A stretch of 64,000 nt of DNA from Streptomyces sp. RKND-216 (GCF_004795255.1 NZ_SSBQ01000002.1:1738001-1802000); one strand, 5' to 3'; shown: positions 16,196 through 25,051, numbered from the stretch's first letter. Translations and numbers: made by a program. The notes: generated from the letters alone by a model not told the origin.

Positions 16196-17689
16196 GTGAG
16201 TGACATTCCGTTCGGATTCGGCGTACCTCCCGAGGAGCCCGAGGACGGGGACGAGGGCCAGCAGAAGCGGAGCGGCGACGAGGGACAGGGCGGCCGGAGC
16301 GACGGGCCGAGCCCGAACCCGTTCGGCTTCGGCGGAGGCCAGGGCGGTGCTGACAACCCGCTGGCCGCCATGTTCGGCTCGCTGGGCGGAGCCGGCGGTG
16401 CGGGCGGCTTCGACCCGAACGACCTCGGTGCGGCGTTCCAGCGGCTGGGCCAGATGCTGTCGTACGAGGGCGGCCCGGTGAACTGGGACATGGCCAAGGA
16501 CATCGCGCGGCAGACCGTTGCCCGCAGCGGCGAGAACAGCGGCGACAAGGACGTCAGCGTCGGCCCCACCGAGCGCGGCGCGGTCGAGGAGGCCGTACGG
16601 CTGGCGGACCTGTGGCTGGACGGCGCGACGTCGCTGCCCTCCGGATCCGGCTCGTCGGTGGCGTGGAGCCGCGCCGAATGGGTCGAAGCGACCCTGCCGG
16701 TCTGGAAGGATCTGGTGGACCCGGTCGCGGAGCGGGTCGGCGCGGCGATGGGCGACGTGCTGCCCGAGGAGATGCAGGCGATGGCCGGGCCCCTGCTCGG
16801 CATGATGCGCTCCATGGGCGGCGCGATGTTCGGCACCCAGATCGGCCAGGCGCTCGGCGTGCTCGCCGGGGAGGTCGTCGGCTCCACCGACGTCGGCCTG
16901 CCTTTGGGCCCCTCGGGCAAGGCCGCGCTGCTGCCGCACAACATCGAGAAGTTCGGTGAGGGCCTTGGCGTGCCGCTGGAGGAGGTGCGGCTCTACCTGG
17001 CGCTGCGCGAGGCGGCTCACCAGCGACTCTTCCAGCACGTTCCGTGGCTGCGCTCGCATCTGTTCGGCGCCGTCGAGGGCTACGCCCGCGGCATCAAGGT
17101 GGACACGAGCAAGCTGGAGGACGTGGTCGGCCAGTTCGACCCGCAGAACCCGGAGGAGCTCCAGCAGGCGCTGCAGCAGGGCATGTTCCAGCCGGAGGAC
17201 ACCCCCGAGCAGAAGGCCGCCCTCGCCCGGCTCGAGACCGCCCTCGCCCTGGTCGAGGGCTGGGTCGACGCGGTGGTGCACGCCGCCGCGGAGCCCCACC
17301 TGCCGTCGGCGGGGGCGCTGCGCGAGACGCTGCGGCGGCGCCGCGCGTCCGGCGGCCCTGCGGAGCAGACGTTCGCCACCCTGATCGGGCTGGAGCTGCG
17401 TCCGCGACGGCTGCGGGACGCCGCCCGGCTGTGGGCGTCGCTGACCGACGCGCGCGGCGCCGAGGGCCGCGACGGTCTGTGGTCCCACCCGGACATGCTG
17501 CCCACCGCGGACGACCTCGACGACCCGGACGGCTTCGTGCACCGCGAGCAGCCGGACTTCTCCGAGCTGGACAAGATGCTGGGCGACGCGGCGGAACGCC
17601 GCACCGACGGCGAGTCCGGGGCGGACGGCCGGGACTCCGGCACCGACGGTCCGGACTCCGGAGCCGGCGGTCCGGACGAGCAGAAGTGA
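16196..17689 (+). CDS. Zinc-dependent metalloprotease-like protein (zincin_2 / F420-associated family)
   Basis: A 497-residue protein beginning at GTG 16196 (MSDIPFGFGVPPEE) with GAGGA upstream. The N-terminus is Gly/acid-rich and low complexity, the middle is helical with AMAGPLLGMMRSMGGAMFG, and the conserved core is LREAAHQRLFQHVPWLRSHL (about residue 265) followed by VEGWVDAVVHAAAE (about 360). These mark the actinobacterial family usually labelled zinc-dependent metalloprotease or coenzyme F420 biosynthesis associated (Rv3195 position in M. tuberculosis). A textbook HEXXH is not present. The last 4 bases overlap the NUDIX gene start. Confidence 0.78.
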   Translation: MSDIPFGFGVPPEEPEDGDEGQQKRSGDEGQGGRSDGPSPNPFGFGGGQGGADNPLAAMFGSLGGAGGAGGFDPNDLGAAFQRLGQMLSYEGGPVNWDMAKDIARQTVARSGENSGDKDVSVGPTERGAVEEAVRLADLWLDGATSLPSGSGSSVAWSRAEWVEATLPVWKDLVDPVAERVGAAMGDVLPEEMQAMAGPLLGMMRSMGGAMFGTQIGQALGVLAGEVVGSTDVGLPLGPSGKAALLPHNIEKFGEGLGVPLEEVRLYLALREAAHQRLFQHVPWLRSHLFGAVEGYARGIKVDTSKLEDVVGQFDPQNPEELQQALQQGMFQPEDTPEQKAALARLETALALVEGWVDAVVHAAAEPHLPSAGALRETLRRRRASGGPAEQTFATLIGLELRPRRLRDAARLWASLTDARGAEGRDGLWSHPDMLPTADDLDDPDGFVHREQPDFSELDKMLGDAAERRTDGESGADGRDSGTDGPDSGAGGPDEQK

Positions 17690-18222
17690 GCCTGCACGCG
17701 GACGCGGGCCGCGTACTGAAGGAGTGGGGCGCCCCGGACGCCGAGCAGGAGCGGCTGCGGCTGTCCTACCTCGACCACCTCGCCGCCCATCCGGACGGGG
17801 TCTGGAAGGCGTGCGCCGACGGGCACGTGACCGCGAGCGCGCTGGTGGTCGAGGCCGACGGCGGTCGGGTGCTGCTGACCCTGCACCGCAAGCTGCGGAT
17901 GTGGCTCCAGACCGGTGGCCACTGCGAGCCGGAGGACACGACGCTGGCGCAGGCGGCGCTGCGGGAGGCGACGGAGGAGTCCGGGATCACGGGGCTGTCG
18001 CTGCTCGGCGACGCGCCGGTGCGGCTGGACCGGCACCTGACGCCGTGCGCGTGGCACCTGGACGTGCAGTACGCGGTGCGGGCGCCTCGCGGGGCGGTGG
18101 CGGAGGTCAGCGAGGAGTCGCTGGACCTGCGCTGGTTCCGCTTCGCGGAACTCACCGACGTCACGGACGCCTCCGTCCAGCACCTAGCCACCGCGACGAG
18201 CCGCCTGCTCGACCGACAGTGA
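17686..18222 (+). CDS. NUDIX hydrolase
   Basis: A 178-residue NUDIX protein. The start GTG 17686 overlaps the TGA of the upstream gene (GTGA), indicating translational coupling. The NUDIX box is recognisable as GGHCEPEDTTLAQAALREA followed by TEESGI; it keeps REATEESGI but has Asp for the first Glu and eight rather than seven residues before the RE pair. Such enzymes hydrolyse nucleoside diphosphates linked to another group; the substrate cannot be told. An N-terminal helical extension of about 40 residues (GAPDAEQERLRLSYLDHL) is typical of this actinobacterial subfamily. Confidence 0.85.
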   Translation: MSLHADAGRVLKEWGAPDAEQERLRLSYLDHLAAHPDGVWKACADGHVTASALVVEADGGRVLLTLHRKLRMWLQTGGHCEPEDTTLAQAALREATEESGITGLSLLGDAPVRLDRHLTPCAWHLDVQYAVRAPRGAVAEVSEESLDLRWFRFAELTDVTDASVQHLATATSRLLDRQ

Positions 18223-18249
18223 GCGGGCGCGGCAGGCGCCTGCCGTCCT

Positions 18250-18282
18250 CGGTCGCCGGGTGCGCGCTGCGCCCGGCGACCG
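18250..18282. terminator. Terminator between NUDIX and AIM24 genes
   Basis: An 11-bp stem (CGGTCGCCGGG / CCCGGCGACCG) with an internal partly paired loop lies between two convergent genes. A separate 16-base perfect palindrome, CGGCAGGCGCCTGCCG, is just upstream at 18230-18245. Confidence 0.7.
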
Positions 18283-18295
18283 GGGACACGCGACG

Positions 18296-19051
18296 TCAGC
18301 CCCAGATGCTGCCCTGGTTGGCGCCGCGGGCGCCTTGGGCCCCCACACCGAACTGGGCACCGAGGCCCTGCCCGATCTGGGCGTTCTGCGGCGGCAGCAG
18401 CTCGGCGGGCTGCACCAGCGCGTGGCCCTCGCCCATGAAGCTGAGCTCCCACCCCTCGCCGGTGCTGCCGCGGCGCCGCCACACACTGGAAGCGCTGGTC
18501 TGCGCCTGCATCTGCACGCGCAGGGAGGAGGACCAGGCCACGACCGCGTCGGAGTCGGCGTTCGCGTAGGCGTCCGGACTGACCGTGAGCAGCAGCGGCT
18601 GGCCCGACGTCATTAGCGCGACCTTGCCCTGACCGGTGATGTTGAGGTTGTACTTGCCGGAGCCGGACACCCCGTACTGGCTGTCGACGGAGACGACCTC
18701 CCAGTGCAGCTGGGAGTCGAGGGCGAGGACGTACTGGCTGTCGACGGTCAGCCCTTCGTGGCCGACGTCGAGGAGGTGGACGTACTGCGCGAGGTTTGCG
18801 AGGAACACGGTGCCCTGTCCGGAGACGCGCATCAGGTCCAGGCCCTCGCCGGTGCGCCGCCGGGCGCGCCGCTGGTCCTGCGTCTGGTACTCGCCGTCGA
18901 ACTCCAGCATGCCCTGATAGGCGACCATGCTGCCCTGGCGGGCGAGCACGTCGTCGTGGCCGGTGAGCCCGACCCGCAGCAGGCGCGGGTTCTGGAGCGC
19001 GTAGCGGTCCGTGGACTGGACCTCGGTGTAGCCGAAAAGCGAACTCTGCAT
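18296..19051 (-). CDS. AIM24-family protein (third gene of the TerD/AIM24 operon)
   Basis: A 251-residue protein consisting of one AIM24 (DUF124) beta-rich domain, with repeated strand pairs such as VLARQGSMVAYQGM, VFLANLAQYVHLLDV, GLTVDSQYVLALDS and QGKVALMTSGQPLLL. The C-terminus is Gln/Gly/Ala-rich. AIM24 domains form trimeric double-psi-like barrels of unknown biochemical role; bacterial members are often next to ter genes. The start ATG 19051 follows GAGCGAAGAG. It lies 17 bases after the middle gene of the operon and ends near a terminator. Confidence 0.85.
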   Translation of the reverse strand: MQSSLFGYTEVQSTDRYALQNPRLLRVGLTGHDDVLARQGSMVAYQGMLEFDGEYQTQDQRRARRRTGEGLDLMRVSGQGTVFLANLAQYVHLLDVGHEGLTVDSQYVLALDSQLHWEVVSVDSQYGVSGSGKYNLNITGQGKVALMTSGQPLLLTVSPDAYANADSDAVVAWSSSLRVQMQAQTSASSVWRRRGSTGEGWELSFMGEGHALVQPAELLPPQNAQIGQGLGAQFGVGAQGARGANQGSIWG

Positions 19052-19068
19052 GATCTCTTCGCTCCCCC

Positions 19069-19752
19069 TCAGCCTCGCGCCCGCAGGCGGTCGGCGCTGT
19101 CCTCGCTGGGCTGGACGACGACGAAGCCCTGGCCCGAGAAGCCCAACTGGTAGGCCTCTCCGCTGCCGCGGCCGATCATCGACGACGCCTTGAAGCTGCG
19201 CTTGCCCTTCATCTTCAGGTGCGTCGACCAGGCGACGAGCGCGTCCGGGTCGACGTACGTCTCGTCGGCGCCCTTGCCGCAGTCGACGACGACGGGTGTG
19301 CCGCGGGTGGTGAGCGCGACCCAGCCGGTGCCGGAGATCGCGACGTTGAACAGGCCCTGGCCGGAGAACTTCGCCATGCCCTTGACCCGCTGCACGCCCC
19401 AGTTCAAGTGGGCGTCGAAGGCGAGGAGATTGGTGCCGTTGACGGACAGGTTGTCGTCGTTCAGGCCGACCACGACGACGTCCGCGCCATAGTCGGCGAG
19501 GTAGAGCAGGCCGTCGCCGTGGCAGCGCATCAGCGGCGCGCCCTCGCCGGTCAGCCACTGCGAGGCCATCTGGCGTACGGCGGGCGGGTTGGGCTCGTAC
19601 TGGACGAAGCCCTCGTAGGCGATCATCGATCCGGTGCGGGCGAGGAGGTCCTGCCCGCTCTGCATGGCGACCTTCAGCATGCTGCGGCCGTGGTTCTCCA
19701 TGCGTGCGGCGGGGCGGGTCGGGGCGTGGCCCGAAACGAGTTGCTGATCCAT
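19069..19752 (-). CDS. AIM24-family protein (second gene of the TerD/AIM24 operon)
   Basis: A 227-residue single-domain AIM24 protein: LLARTGSMIAYEGFVQYEP, GDGLLYLADYGADVVVVGL, LSVNGTNLLAFDAHLNWGV and SGTGWVALTTRGTPVVVDC are the recurring strand motifs. It diverges clearly from the other two AIM24 domains here, so the three are old paralogues rather than a recent duplication. ATG 19752 lies 11 bases after the stop of the TerD-AIM24 gene. Function unknown. Confidence 0.85.
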   Translation of the reverse strand: MDQQLVSGHAPTRPAARMENHGRSMLKVAMQSGQDLLARTGSMIAYEGFVQYEPNPPAVRQMASQWLTGEGAPLMRCHGDGLLYLADYGADVVVVGLNDDNLSVNGTNLLAFDAHLNWGVQRVKGMAKFSGQGLFNVAISGTGWVALTTRGTPVVVDCGKGADETYVDPDALVAWSTHLKMKGKRSFKASSMIGRGSGEAYQLGFSGQGFVVVQPSEDSADRLRARG

Positions 19753-19763
19753 GACGGGCTCCC

Positions 19764-21449
19764 TCAGACCTCACACGGCTGGACGACGATGAAGTTGCCG
19801 GGAGCGCCCCGGAACTGGAGGTTGACGGTCTCGCCGCTCTGGCCGCCGTACACCTGGCGGCGCAGCCGGACCTGGCTGGAGACGATCACCTGTGCGCCCG
19901 CGGACCAGGCGACGACCGCGTCGGCGTCGGCGAAGGTCGTCGGCGTGACGGGCAGCACCACGGGCGTGCCCTGCGTCCTGACGACGACCGTGCCGGTGCC
20001 CTGGAACTGCATGGTGAACAGCGCGCCGCCGGGGATGCCGTGGCCCTCGATGCGCCGCACCTCGTGGTGCAGCGACTCGTCGAAGGCGAGCACGTTCTCC
20101 GCAGAGACGCAGATCGCGTCGCCCTGGAGTTCGATGGGGTGCAGGTGGGACGCGCTCTCGGCGAAGAAGACCTGCCCGCCGCCGGTGCAGCGCATCAACT
20201 GCATCTCCTGGCCCGTGGCGTTGCCGACGACGCGGCCCTTGAAGCCGGCGCCCTTGTAGGAGAAGTCGACCTTGCCCTGGTACAGCACCATGCTGCCCTG
20301 ACGTGCGAGCACGGGCTGCCCGTCGACGCCGAGGTCGACGCGGGCCAGTTCCTCGTTCTGCAGGGTCCAGCGCTGGCCGGTGGCGGCCTCGCGGTACTTC
20401 TCCAGGGCCGTGCCCAGGCCGGGGGGCGGCGTCTGCGGCACCGGCTGGACGGCTGCGGCGGGCGGCTGAGCCGCGGCGAACGGGTTGCCCATGGTCTGGC
20501 CGGGCACGGTGGGCTGCCCGGGCGGACCCGGGGGATGCTGACCGAAAGGCGGCGGGGCTGGTGCCGGTACGCCCTGCGGCGCGGGCGGGGCGGCGGCCGG
20601 TGGCGACGCGGCGGGCGCCGCAAAGGACTCGCCGGGCTGCCAGCCGGGACCGCCGGGCGGGCCGGGCTGTGCCGGAGGAGCCGGAGGCTGCTGGCCGAAC
20701 GGCGGCTGGGCGGGCGCCTGCGGGGCGCCGAGGGCCGGTGCGGGCTGGGCCGGCCCAGGCGCCGGTGCCGGAACCTGCGGGGGGGCCGGTGGGCTCTGCT
20801 GGGCCTGCGGGGCGGCCTGCCCAGGGGGCGGCGCGAAGCCGGGCGCGGCCTGCGCCGGGGCGCCCGGAGGCGCGAAGCCCGGCGCGGTGCCGGGAGCCGC
20901 GCCAGTTCCGGTGGGCTCCTCCTCCAGCACCTCTCCGCCGAAGTGCCGCAGCAGCGCTTCCAGTCCGCCGTCGAAGCCCTGCCCAACCGCGGCGAAGCGC
21001 CACACGTCCTTGAGATAGAAGTCCCCGAGCATCACGGCGCGTTCGGTGGTGAACTCCGAACCCTCGAAGGCGTAGCGGGCGACCTCCTCGCCTCCTGCGA
21101 CGATCCGCAGGTAGCCCGGGGCGATCTGGGACATCTGCCCGGCCCCGTCGACGGTCGCGGTGAAGGAGAGCTTCTGGATCTGGGCGGGAATCCTGTCCAG
21201 CGTGACCCGGAACGACTCGGTGTCGCCCGCCTGCGCGCCGAGCAGCTGCACGGACTCCTCGGGCGACTTGGGCTGATTGAAGAAGACGAAGTAGCGGTCG
21301 TCGGCGAGCCTCTCCTGGGCGTCGAGACCGAAGCAGCTGATGTCGAACCCGAGGCCCGGTCCGGTGATCTGCACGCCCACGTACAGGTCCGTGCCCGCCG
21401 TCAGATCACTGATCCTGGCCTTGTGGCCGCGTTGGAATTGCCTGGACAT
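19764..21449 (-). CDS. TerD-domain / Pro-rich linker / AIM24-domain fusion protein
   Basis: A 561-residue three-part protein. Residues about 1-180 form a TerD (tellurium resistance, calcium-binding) domain, with GPGLGFDISCFGLDAQERL, DDRYFVFFNQPKSPEESV and MLGDFYLKDVWRFAAVGQGF. Residues about 180-340 are a Pro/Ala/Gln/Gly-rich flexible linker. Residues about 345-561 are an AIM24 domain (VLARQGSMVLYQGKVDF, QGDAICVSAENVLAFDE, GTVVVRTQGTPVVLPV). It is the first gene of a three-gene operon whose other two members are AIM24 proteins. TerD proteins are linked to tellurite, phage and envelope stress responses; a membrane-associated stress complex is an inference. Confidence 0.88.
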   Translation of the reverse strand: MSRQFQRGHKARISDLTAGTDLYVGVQITGPGLGFDISCFGLDAQERLADDRYFVFFNQPKSPEESVQLLGAQAGDTESFRVTLDRIPAQIQKLSFTATVDGAGQMSQIAPGYLRIVAGGEEVARYAFEGSEFTTERAVMLGDFYLKDVWRFAAVGQGFDGGLEALLRHFGGEVLEEEPTGTGAAPGTAPGFAPPGAPAQAAPGFAPPPGQAAPQAQQSPPAPPQVPAPAPGPAQPAPALGAPQAPAQPPFGQQPPAPPAQPGPPGGPGWQPGESFAAPAASPPAAAPPAPQGVPAPAPPPFGQHPPGPPGQPTVPGQTMGNPFAAAQPPAAAVQPVPQTPPPGLGTALEKYREAATGQRWTLQNEELARVDLGVDGQPVLARQGSMVLYQGKVDFSYKGAGFKGRVVGNATGQEMQLMRCTGGGQVFFAESASHLHPIELQGDAICVSAENVLAFDESLHHEVRRIEGHGIPGGALFTMQFQGTGTVVVRTQGTPVVLPVTPTTFADADAVVAWSAGAQVIVSSQVRLRRQVYGGQSGETVNLQFRGAPGNFIVVQPCEV

Positions 21450-21518
21450 ACGTAACGACCGTCCCCCATCCGGTGGCGATTGGTGCCTCGCGCCAGGCTA
21501 GCGGGTGGAGGCTGCGTA

Positions 21519-22076
21519 TCACTCACCCTGTGCGGAAGGAGTGTGCGGCAGACGCCCGGCGGCGGCGACGCCCTCCAGGAAGCCGCGGGCCCGCTCGGTA
21601 CGCGGGTAGGTGTCCAACAGCCCCCAGAAATCCGGCCCGTGGCCCGGCACCAGCAGGTGCGCGAGCTCGTGCAGCAGCACGTAGTCGACGACGAAGGAGG
21701 GCATGCCCTGAAGCCGGTGCGAGAGCCGGATGCTGCCCTCGGCAGGGGTGCAGGAGCCCCACCGGGTGTGCTGGTTGGTGACCCAGCGCACGGACGAGGG
21801 GCGGGCCCGGCCCTGGAGGTACTGCTCGGAGAGTTCGGTGGCGCGGCGGGCGAGTTCGCTGCCGTCGAGCATCCGCCGGTTCTCCTGGGCGGCCAGCCGG
21901 TCCAGCATCACCCCGATCCAGCGTTCCTCCTCCGCCGCGGTCATCCGGTCGGGGATGAGCACCACGGTGCGGTCACCGTCCCGGTAGGCCGAGACCGTGC
22001 GACGGCGACGGGTGCTCCGGCGCACCTCGACTGTGCCTCTGCCGGTTCCGGTGCTGTTCAGCGGCTCGACGGTCAC
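21519..22076 (-). CDS. YgjP/WrbP-like M48-type metallopeptidase
   Basis: A 185-residue protein with the DUF45/YgjP architecture. The zinc site is VLLHELAHLLVPGHGPDFW (HELAH with a third His six residues on), and the preceding conserved block is TRWGSCTPAEGSIRLSHRL. These zinc hydrolases are small, cytoplasmic and of unknown substrate. Start ATG 22076 (MTVEPLNSTGTGRG) gives a short basic lead. It is divergent from the ThiF-like gene with 140 bases between. Confidence 0.87.
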   Translation of the reverse strand: MTVEPLNSTGTGRGTVEVRRSTRRRRTVSAYRDGDRTVVLIPDRMTAAEEERWIGVMLDRLAAQENRRMLDGSELARRATELSEQYLQGRARPSSVRWVTNQHTRWGSCTPAEGSIRLSHRLQGMPSFVVDYVLLHELAHLLVPGHGPDFWGLLDTYPRTERARGFLEGVAAAGRLPHTPSAQGE

Positions 22077-22216
22077 GTCTTGAAGCTACCCTCCCCACGG
22101 CCCGCGATGCGTGTCACCCGGCCGTGGGCGGCCGCAGGCGGCCAGTGATCAGACAATCGGCCACAGCCTGTGGACAGCCGGCTACGCCGTTCTCGCGCAG
22201 CACGCATTCTGGCCCC

Positions 22217-23338
22217 ATGCATCCCATGATCAAGCCGGCGTTGCGCCGGGGCTGGCGTGACCGGCAGACACTCCAGTACGGCGTGGCTCCCGCGCACGCG
22301 GTGCTGCTCGGGCCGGTGGACGACGCGTCGGCGGCGTTCCTGGACCGGCTGGACGGCACCCGCAGCATGGAGCTGCTGCGGCAGGAGGCGGTACGTGCCG
22401 GCCTGCCGCCGGGCGCGGCCGACACCCTCGTGGCCCGGCTGACCGCCGCCGGGCTGCTGGACGACGCCGAGACGTACCGGCGGGCGGCCGGGCGGCCGGG
22501 GGACGGGCTGCGGGCGGACCTGGCGTCGCTGTCCACCGTGCACCCCGAGCCGGGCGGCGGGCCGGCACGCCTGGCGGCCCGCCGCCGGGCACGGGTCCGG
22601 GTGCGCGGTGCGGGCCGGGTCGGCGCGGCGGTGGCGGCCCTGCTGTCGGCCGCCGGGGTGGGCCGGGTGGAGGTGCTGGACGGCGGAGACGTCGAGCCGT
22701 GGGACACGCTGCCCGGCGGAATCGGCAGGGGCCGGATCGGTGAACGGCGGGACGTGGCCGCGCGCCGCGTGGTGTGCGAGGCGGCGCCGTGGCCGCGCCG
22801 GCCCCCACCCGAGGCCACCCGTGACGGCGACGGCATCGCGCTGGTGGTCGTAACGCCACGCGACGGGCTGGACGCCTACGCCCCGGATCCAGCGGCGGCC
22901 GCCGCACATCTGCGGGCGGGCGCTCCGCATCTCTTCGCGGGGGTGCTGGAGGGCACCGGCTTCGTCGGTCCGCTCGTGCTGCCGGGCGTGACGGCGTGCG
23001 CGGAGTGCCTGCACCGTGCGCGGGCGGAGCGGGAGCCGGCGTGGCCGCTGGTCGTGGCGCAGTGGCGCAGCTCGGGCCGCGGACGGGCGGGCGTCCCCGC
23101 CTGCGACGCGGCACTGGCGACGATGGTGGCGGGGATCACGGCGTCGTACGCGCTGAGTTTCCTGGACGGCGACGGGCTACCGGCCGCAGGCTTCCGGACC
23201 CGCTGGGTGCTGCCCCATCTGAGTGCGGAGACGGAGCGGTTGACGCCGCACACGGACTGCCCGTGCGGAGCGGCTTCCGGTCCGGGTGACCCTCCGCCCT
23301 CGGCAGGCGTCCCGGTGCAGTCCACAATGGCCCGGTAG
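22217..23338 (+). CDS. ThiF/E1-like protein of unknown role
   Basis: A 373-residue protein with an N-terminal winged-helix-like region (residues about 1-95) and a ThiF/E1-type Rossmann domain: RVRGAGRVGAAVAALLSAAG, then VEVLDGGDVEPWDTL in place of the usual acidic loop. Zinc-type pairs occur as TACAECLH and TDCPCG. The adenylation Arg/Gln loop typical of active E1 enzymes is not recognisable, so it may be a degenerate or partner-type E1 similar to those in peptide cyclodehydratases. No precursor peptide or YcaO gene is nearby. ATG 22217 (MHPMIKPALRRGW) is chosen from the conserved N-terminus; no ribosome site is evident. Confidence 0.7.
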   Translation: MHPMIKPALRRGWRDRQTLQYGVAPAHAVLLGPVDDASAAFLDRLDGTRSMELLRQEAVRAGLPPGAADTLVARLTAAGLLDDAETYRRAAGRPGDGLRADLASLSTVHPEPGGGPARLAARRRARVRVRGAGRVGAAVAALLSAAGVGRVEVLDGGDVEPWDTLPGGIGRGRIGERRDVAARRVVCEAAPWPRRPPPEATRDGDGIALVVVTPRDGLDAYAPDPAAAAAHLRAGAPHLFAGVLEGTGFVGPLVLPGVTACAECLHRARAEREPAWPLVVAQWRSSGRGRAGVPACDAALATMVAGITASYALSFLDGDGLPAAGFRTRWVLPHLSAETERLTPHTDCPCGAASGPGDPPPSAGVPVQSTMAR

Positions 23339-23368
23339 GGCTGGACAGTCCGGGAGTTGGAGGGGCGC

Positions 23369-24757
23369 ATGTCTGATCTTCCCCGCAGGGCGGTCACCCG
23401 CACCGCGAAACTGGCCGCACTCCCCCTGGGTTTCGCGGGGCGTGCGACCTGGGGCCTCGGCAAGCGGATCGGGGGGTACTCCGCGGAGCTCGTCGGCAAC
23501 GAACTGCAACAGCGCACCGCGGAACAGCTGTTCCGGGTGCTGGGCGAGCTGAAGGGGGGCGCGATGAAGTTCGGGCAGGCGCTCTCCGTTTTCGAGTCGG
23601 CGCTTCCCGAGGAGATCGCCGGCCCTTACCGCGCGACGCTGACCAAGCTCCAGGAGGCGGCGCCCCCGATGCCCGCCGACACGGTGCACGGGGTGCTGGC
23701 CGAGAGCCTGGGCGAGGACTGGCGTGAGCTCTTCGAGGAGTTCGAGGACAAGCCGTCGGCCGCCGCCTCGATCGGCCAGGTGCACCGGGGTGTGTGGCAC
23801 GACGGCCGCGAGGTCGCGGTGAAGGTGCAGTACCCGGGCGCCGGGGACGCACTGATCTCCGACTTGGCACAGCTCGGCCGGTTCGCCCGGCTGCTCGGCC
23901 CGCTGGTGCCCGGCATGGACGTGAAGCCGCTGATCACCGAGCTGCGCGAGCGCGTCACCGAGGAGCTGGACTACGCGCTGGAGGCCGAGGCGCAGCGCGG
24001 GTACGTCGAGCAGTTCGCGGACGACCCCGACGTGTGGGTGCCGGACGTCGTGCACCAGGGCGCTTGCGTACTGGTGACCGAGTGGATGACCGGCGTGCCG
24101 CTGTCGGAGGTGATCGCCGAGGGCGGGGAAGAGGCACGCGACCGGGCGGGGCAGTTGCTCGCGCGCTTCCTGTTCTCCGGCACGGCCCGCACCGGGCTGC
24201 TGCACGCCGACCCGCACCCGGGGAACTTCCGGCTGATACCGGGCGAGGACCCGGACAGCCCGCCGGCGGAGTGGAAGCTGGGAGTGCTGGACTTCGGCAC
24301 CGTCGACCGGCTGCCCGACGGGCTGCCGCCGACGATCGGCACTGCGCTGCGCCTCGCTCTGGACGGCGACGGGGACGCGGTGTACGCGATGCTGCGGGAG
24401 GAGGGCTTCGTCAAGGACTCCATCGATCTGGAGCCGGACGCGGTGCTGGACTACCTGGTGCCGATCATCGAGCCGGCGCGGGTGGAGGCGTTCACCTTCA
24501 GCCGGGGCTGGATGCGGGAGCAGGCCGCCCGGATCGCCGATCCGCGCTCGCCGGCGCACCAGTTGGGCAAGCAGCTGAACCTGCCCCCGTCGTACCTGCT
24601 GATCCACCGGGTCACGCTCAGCACGATCGGGGTGCTGTGCCAGCTGGGCGCCACGGTGGCTCTGCGGGACGAGATGGCCGACTGGGTGCCGGGCTTCGAC
24701 CCGTCACCCCCGGAGGAGGCCGGGGTACCACTCGACGACACGGCCCCGGGTGCGTGA
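23369..24757 (+). CDS. ABC1/UbiB-type atypical protein kinase
   Basis: A 462-residue ABC1 (ADCK/UbiB) protein. It has the family-specific GAMKFGQALS (KxGQ motif) near residue 65, the Ala-rich nucleotide loop AAASIGQVHRG, the Lys in VAVKVQYPG, the catalytic HADPHPGNF and the metal-binding LDFGTVD. It starts at ATG 23369 with GGAGGGG upstream. In other organisms ABC1 proteins act as ATPases supporting quinone or lipid metabolism; here no ubiquinone genes are adjacent. It occupies the Rv3197 position next to whiB7. Confidence 0.9.
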   Translation: MSDLPRRAVTRTAKLAALPLGFAGRATWGLGKRIGGYSAELVGNELQQRTAEQLFRVLGELKGGAMKFGQALSVFESALPEEIAGPYRATLTKLQEAAPPMPADTVHGVLAESLGEDWRELFEEFEDKPSAAASIGQVHRGVWHDGREVAVKVQYPGAGDALISDLAQLGRFARLLGPLVPGMDVKPLITELRERVTEELDYALEAEAQRGYVEQFADDPDVWVPDVVHQGACVLVTEWMTGVPLSEVIAEGGEEARDRAGQLLARFLFSGTARTGLLHADPHPGNFRLIPGEDPDSPPAEWKLGVLDFGTVDRLPDGLPPTIGTALRLALDGDGDAVYAMLREEGFVKDSIDLEPDAVLDYLVPIIEPARVEAFTFSRGWMREQAARIADPRSPAHQLGKQLNLPPSYLLIHRVTLSTIGVLCQLGATVALRDEMADWVPGFDPSPPEEAGVPLDDTAPGA

Positions 24758-24782
24758 CCGGCTCAGCCCGGCACGCCGAGCT

Positions 24783-24805
24783 GCCGGGGCGTGGAACGCC
24801 CCGGC
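24783..24805. terminator. Terminator after the ABC1 gene
   Basis: A perfect 10-bp stem GCCGGGGCGT / ACGCCCCGGC with a GGA loop, 26 bases after the stop codon and before a convergent small gene. A 10-base direct repeat CCGTGACGGC occurs just beyond it at 24846 and 24866. Confidence 0.78.
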
Positions 24806-24880
24806 CCCTCGGCTCGGAAGTCCCCGCATCACGGTGGAGGTCGCTCCGTGACGGCGGGGTTCACCCCGTGACGGCCCGGG

Positions 24881-25051
24881 TCACTGCATGACCGCCATCG
24901 CGACGGCCCGGCGGGCGCGCAGCGAGACGCGCTCGGCACGGCGCTGAAGGCGTCGGGCGCGAACGACCCGCAGCGCCGTCTGTTCGGATTCGGCCTCGTA
25001 GAGGCGTGACTGGAGTTGGGCACGGGCCAGGGATTCTGGCATGAGTTGCAT
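24881..25051 (-). CDS. Small basic protein downstream of wblC
   Basis: A 56-residue Arg-rich protein (MQLMPESLARAQLQSRLYEA, then repeated RRAER/RARR segments), all helix-forming and strongly basic. AGGA precedes ATG 25051. The frame stays open to ATG 25129 (MNDSPHRAF), which also has AGGA upstream, so an 82-residue form is possible. It is the next gene after wblC on the same strand with about 74-150 bases between, and similar small genes sit beside wblC in other Streptomyces. It could bind nucleic acid; no function is known. Confidence 0.62.
   Translation of the reverse strand: MQLMPESLARAQLQSRLYEAESEQTALRVVRARRLQRRAERVSLRARRAVAMAVMQ

Noticed and set aside
22217..23338. A RiPP (thiazole/oxazole peptide) cluster around the ThiF-like gene
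   Set aside because: No YcaO, dehydrogenase or precursor peptide is nearby; flanking genes are housekeeping.
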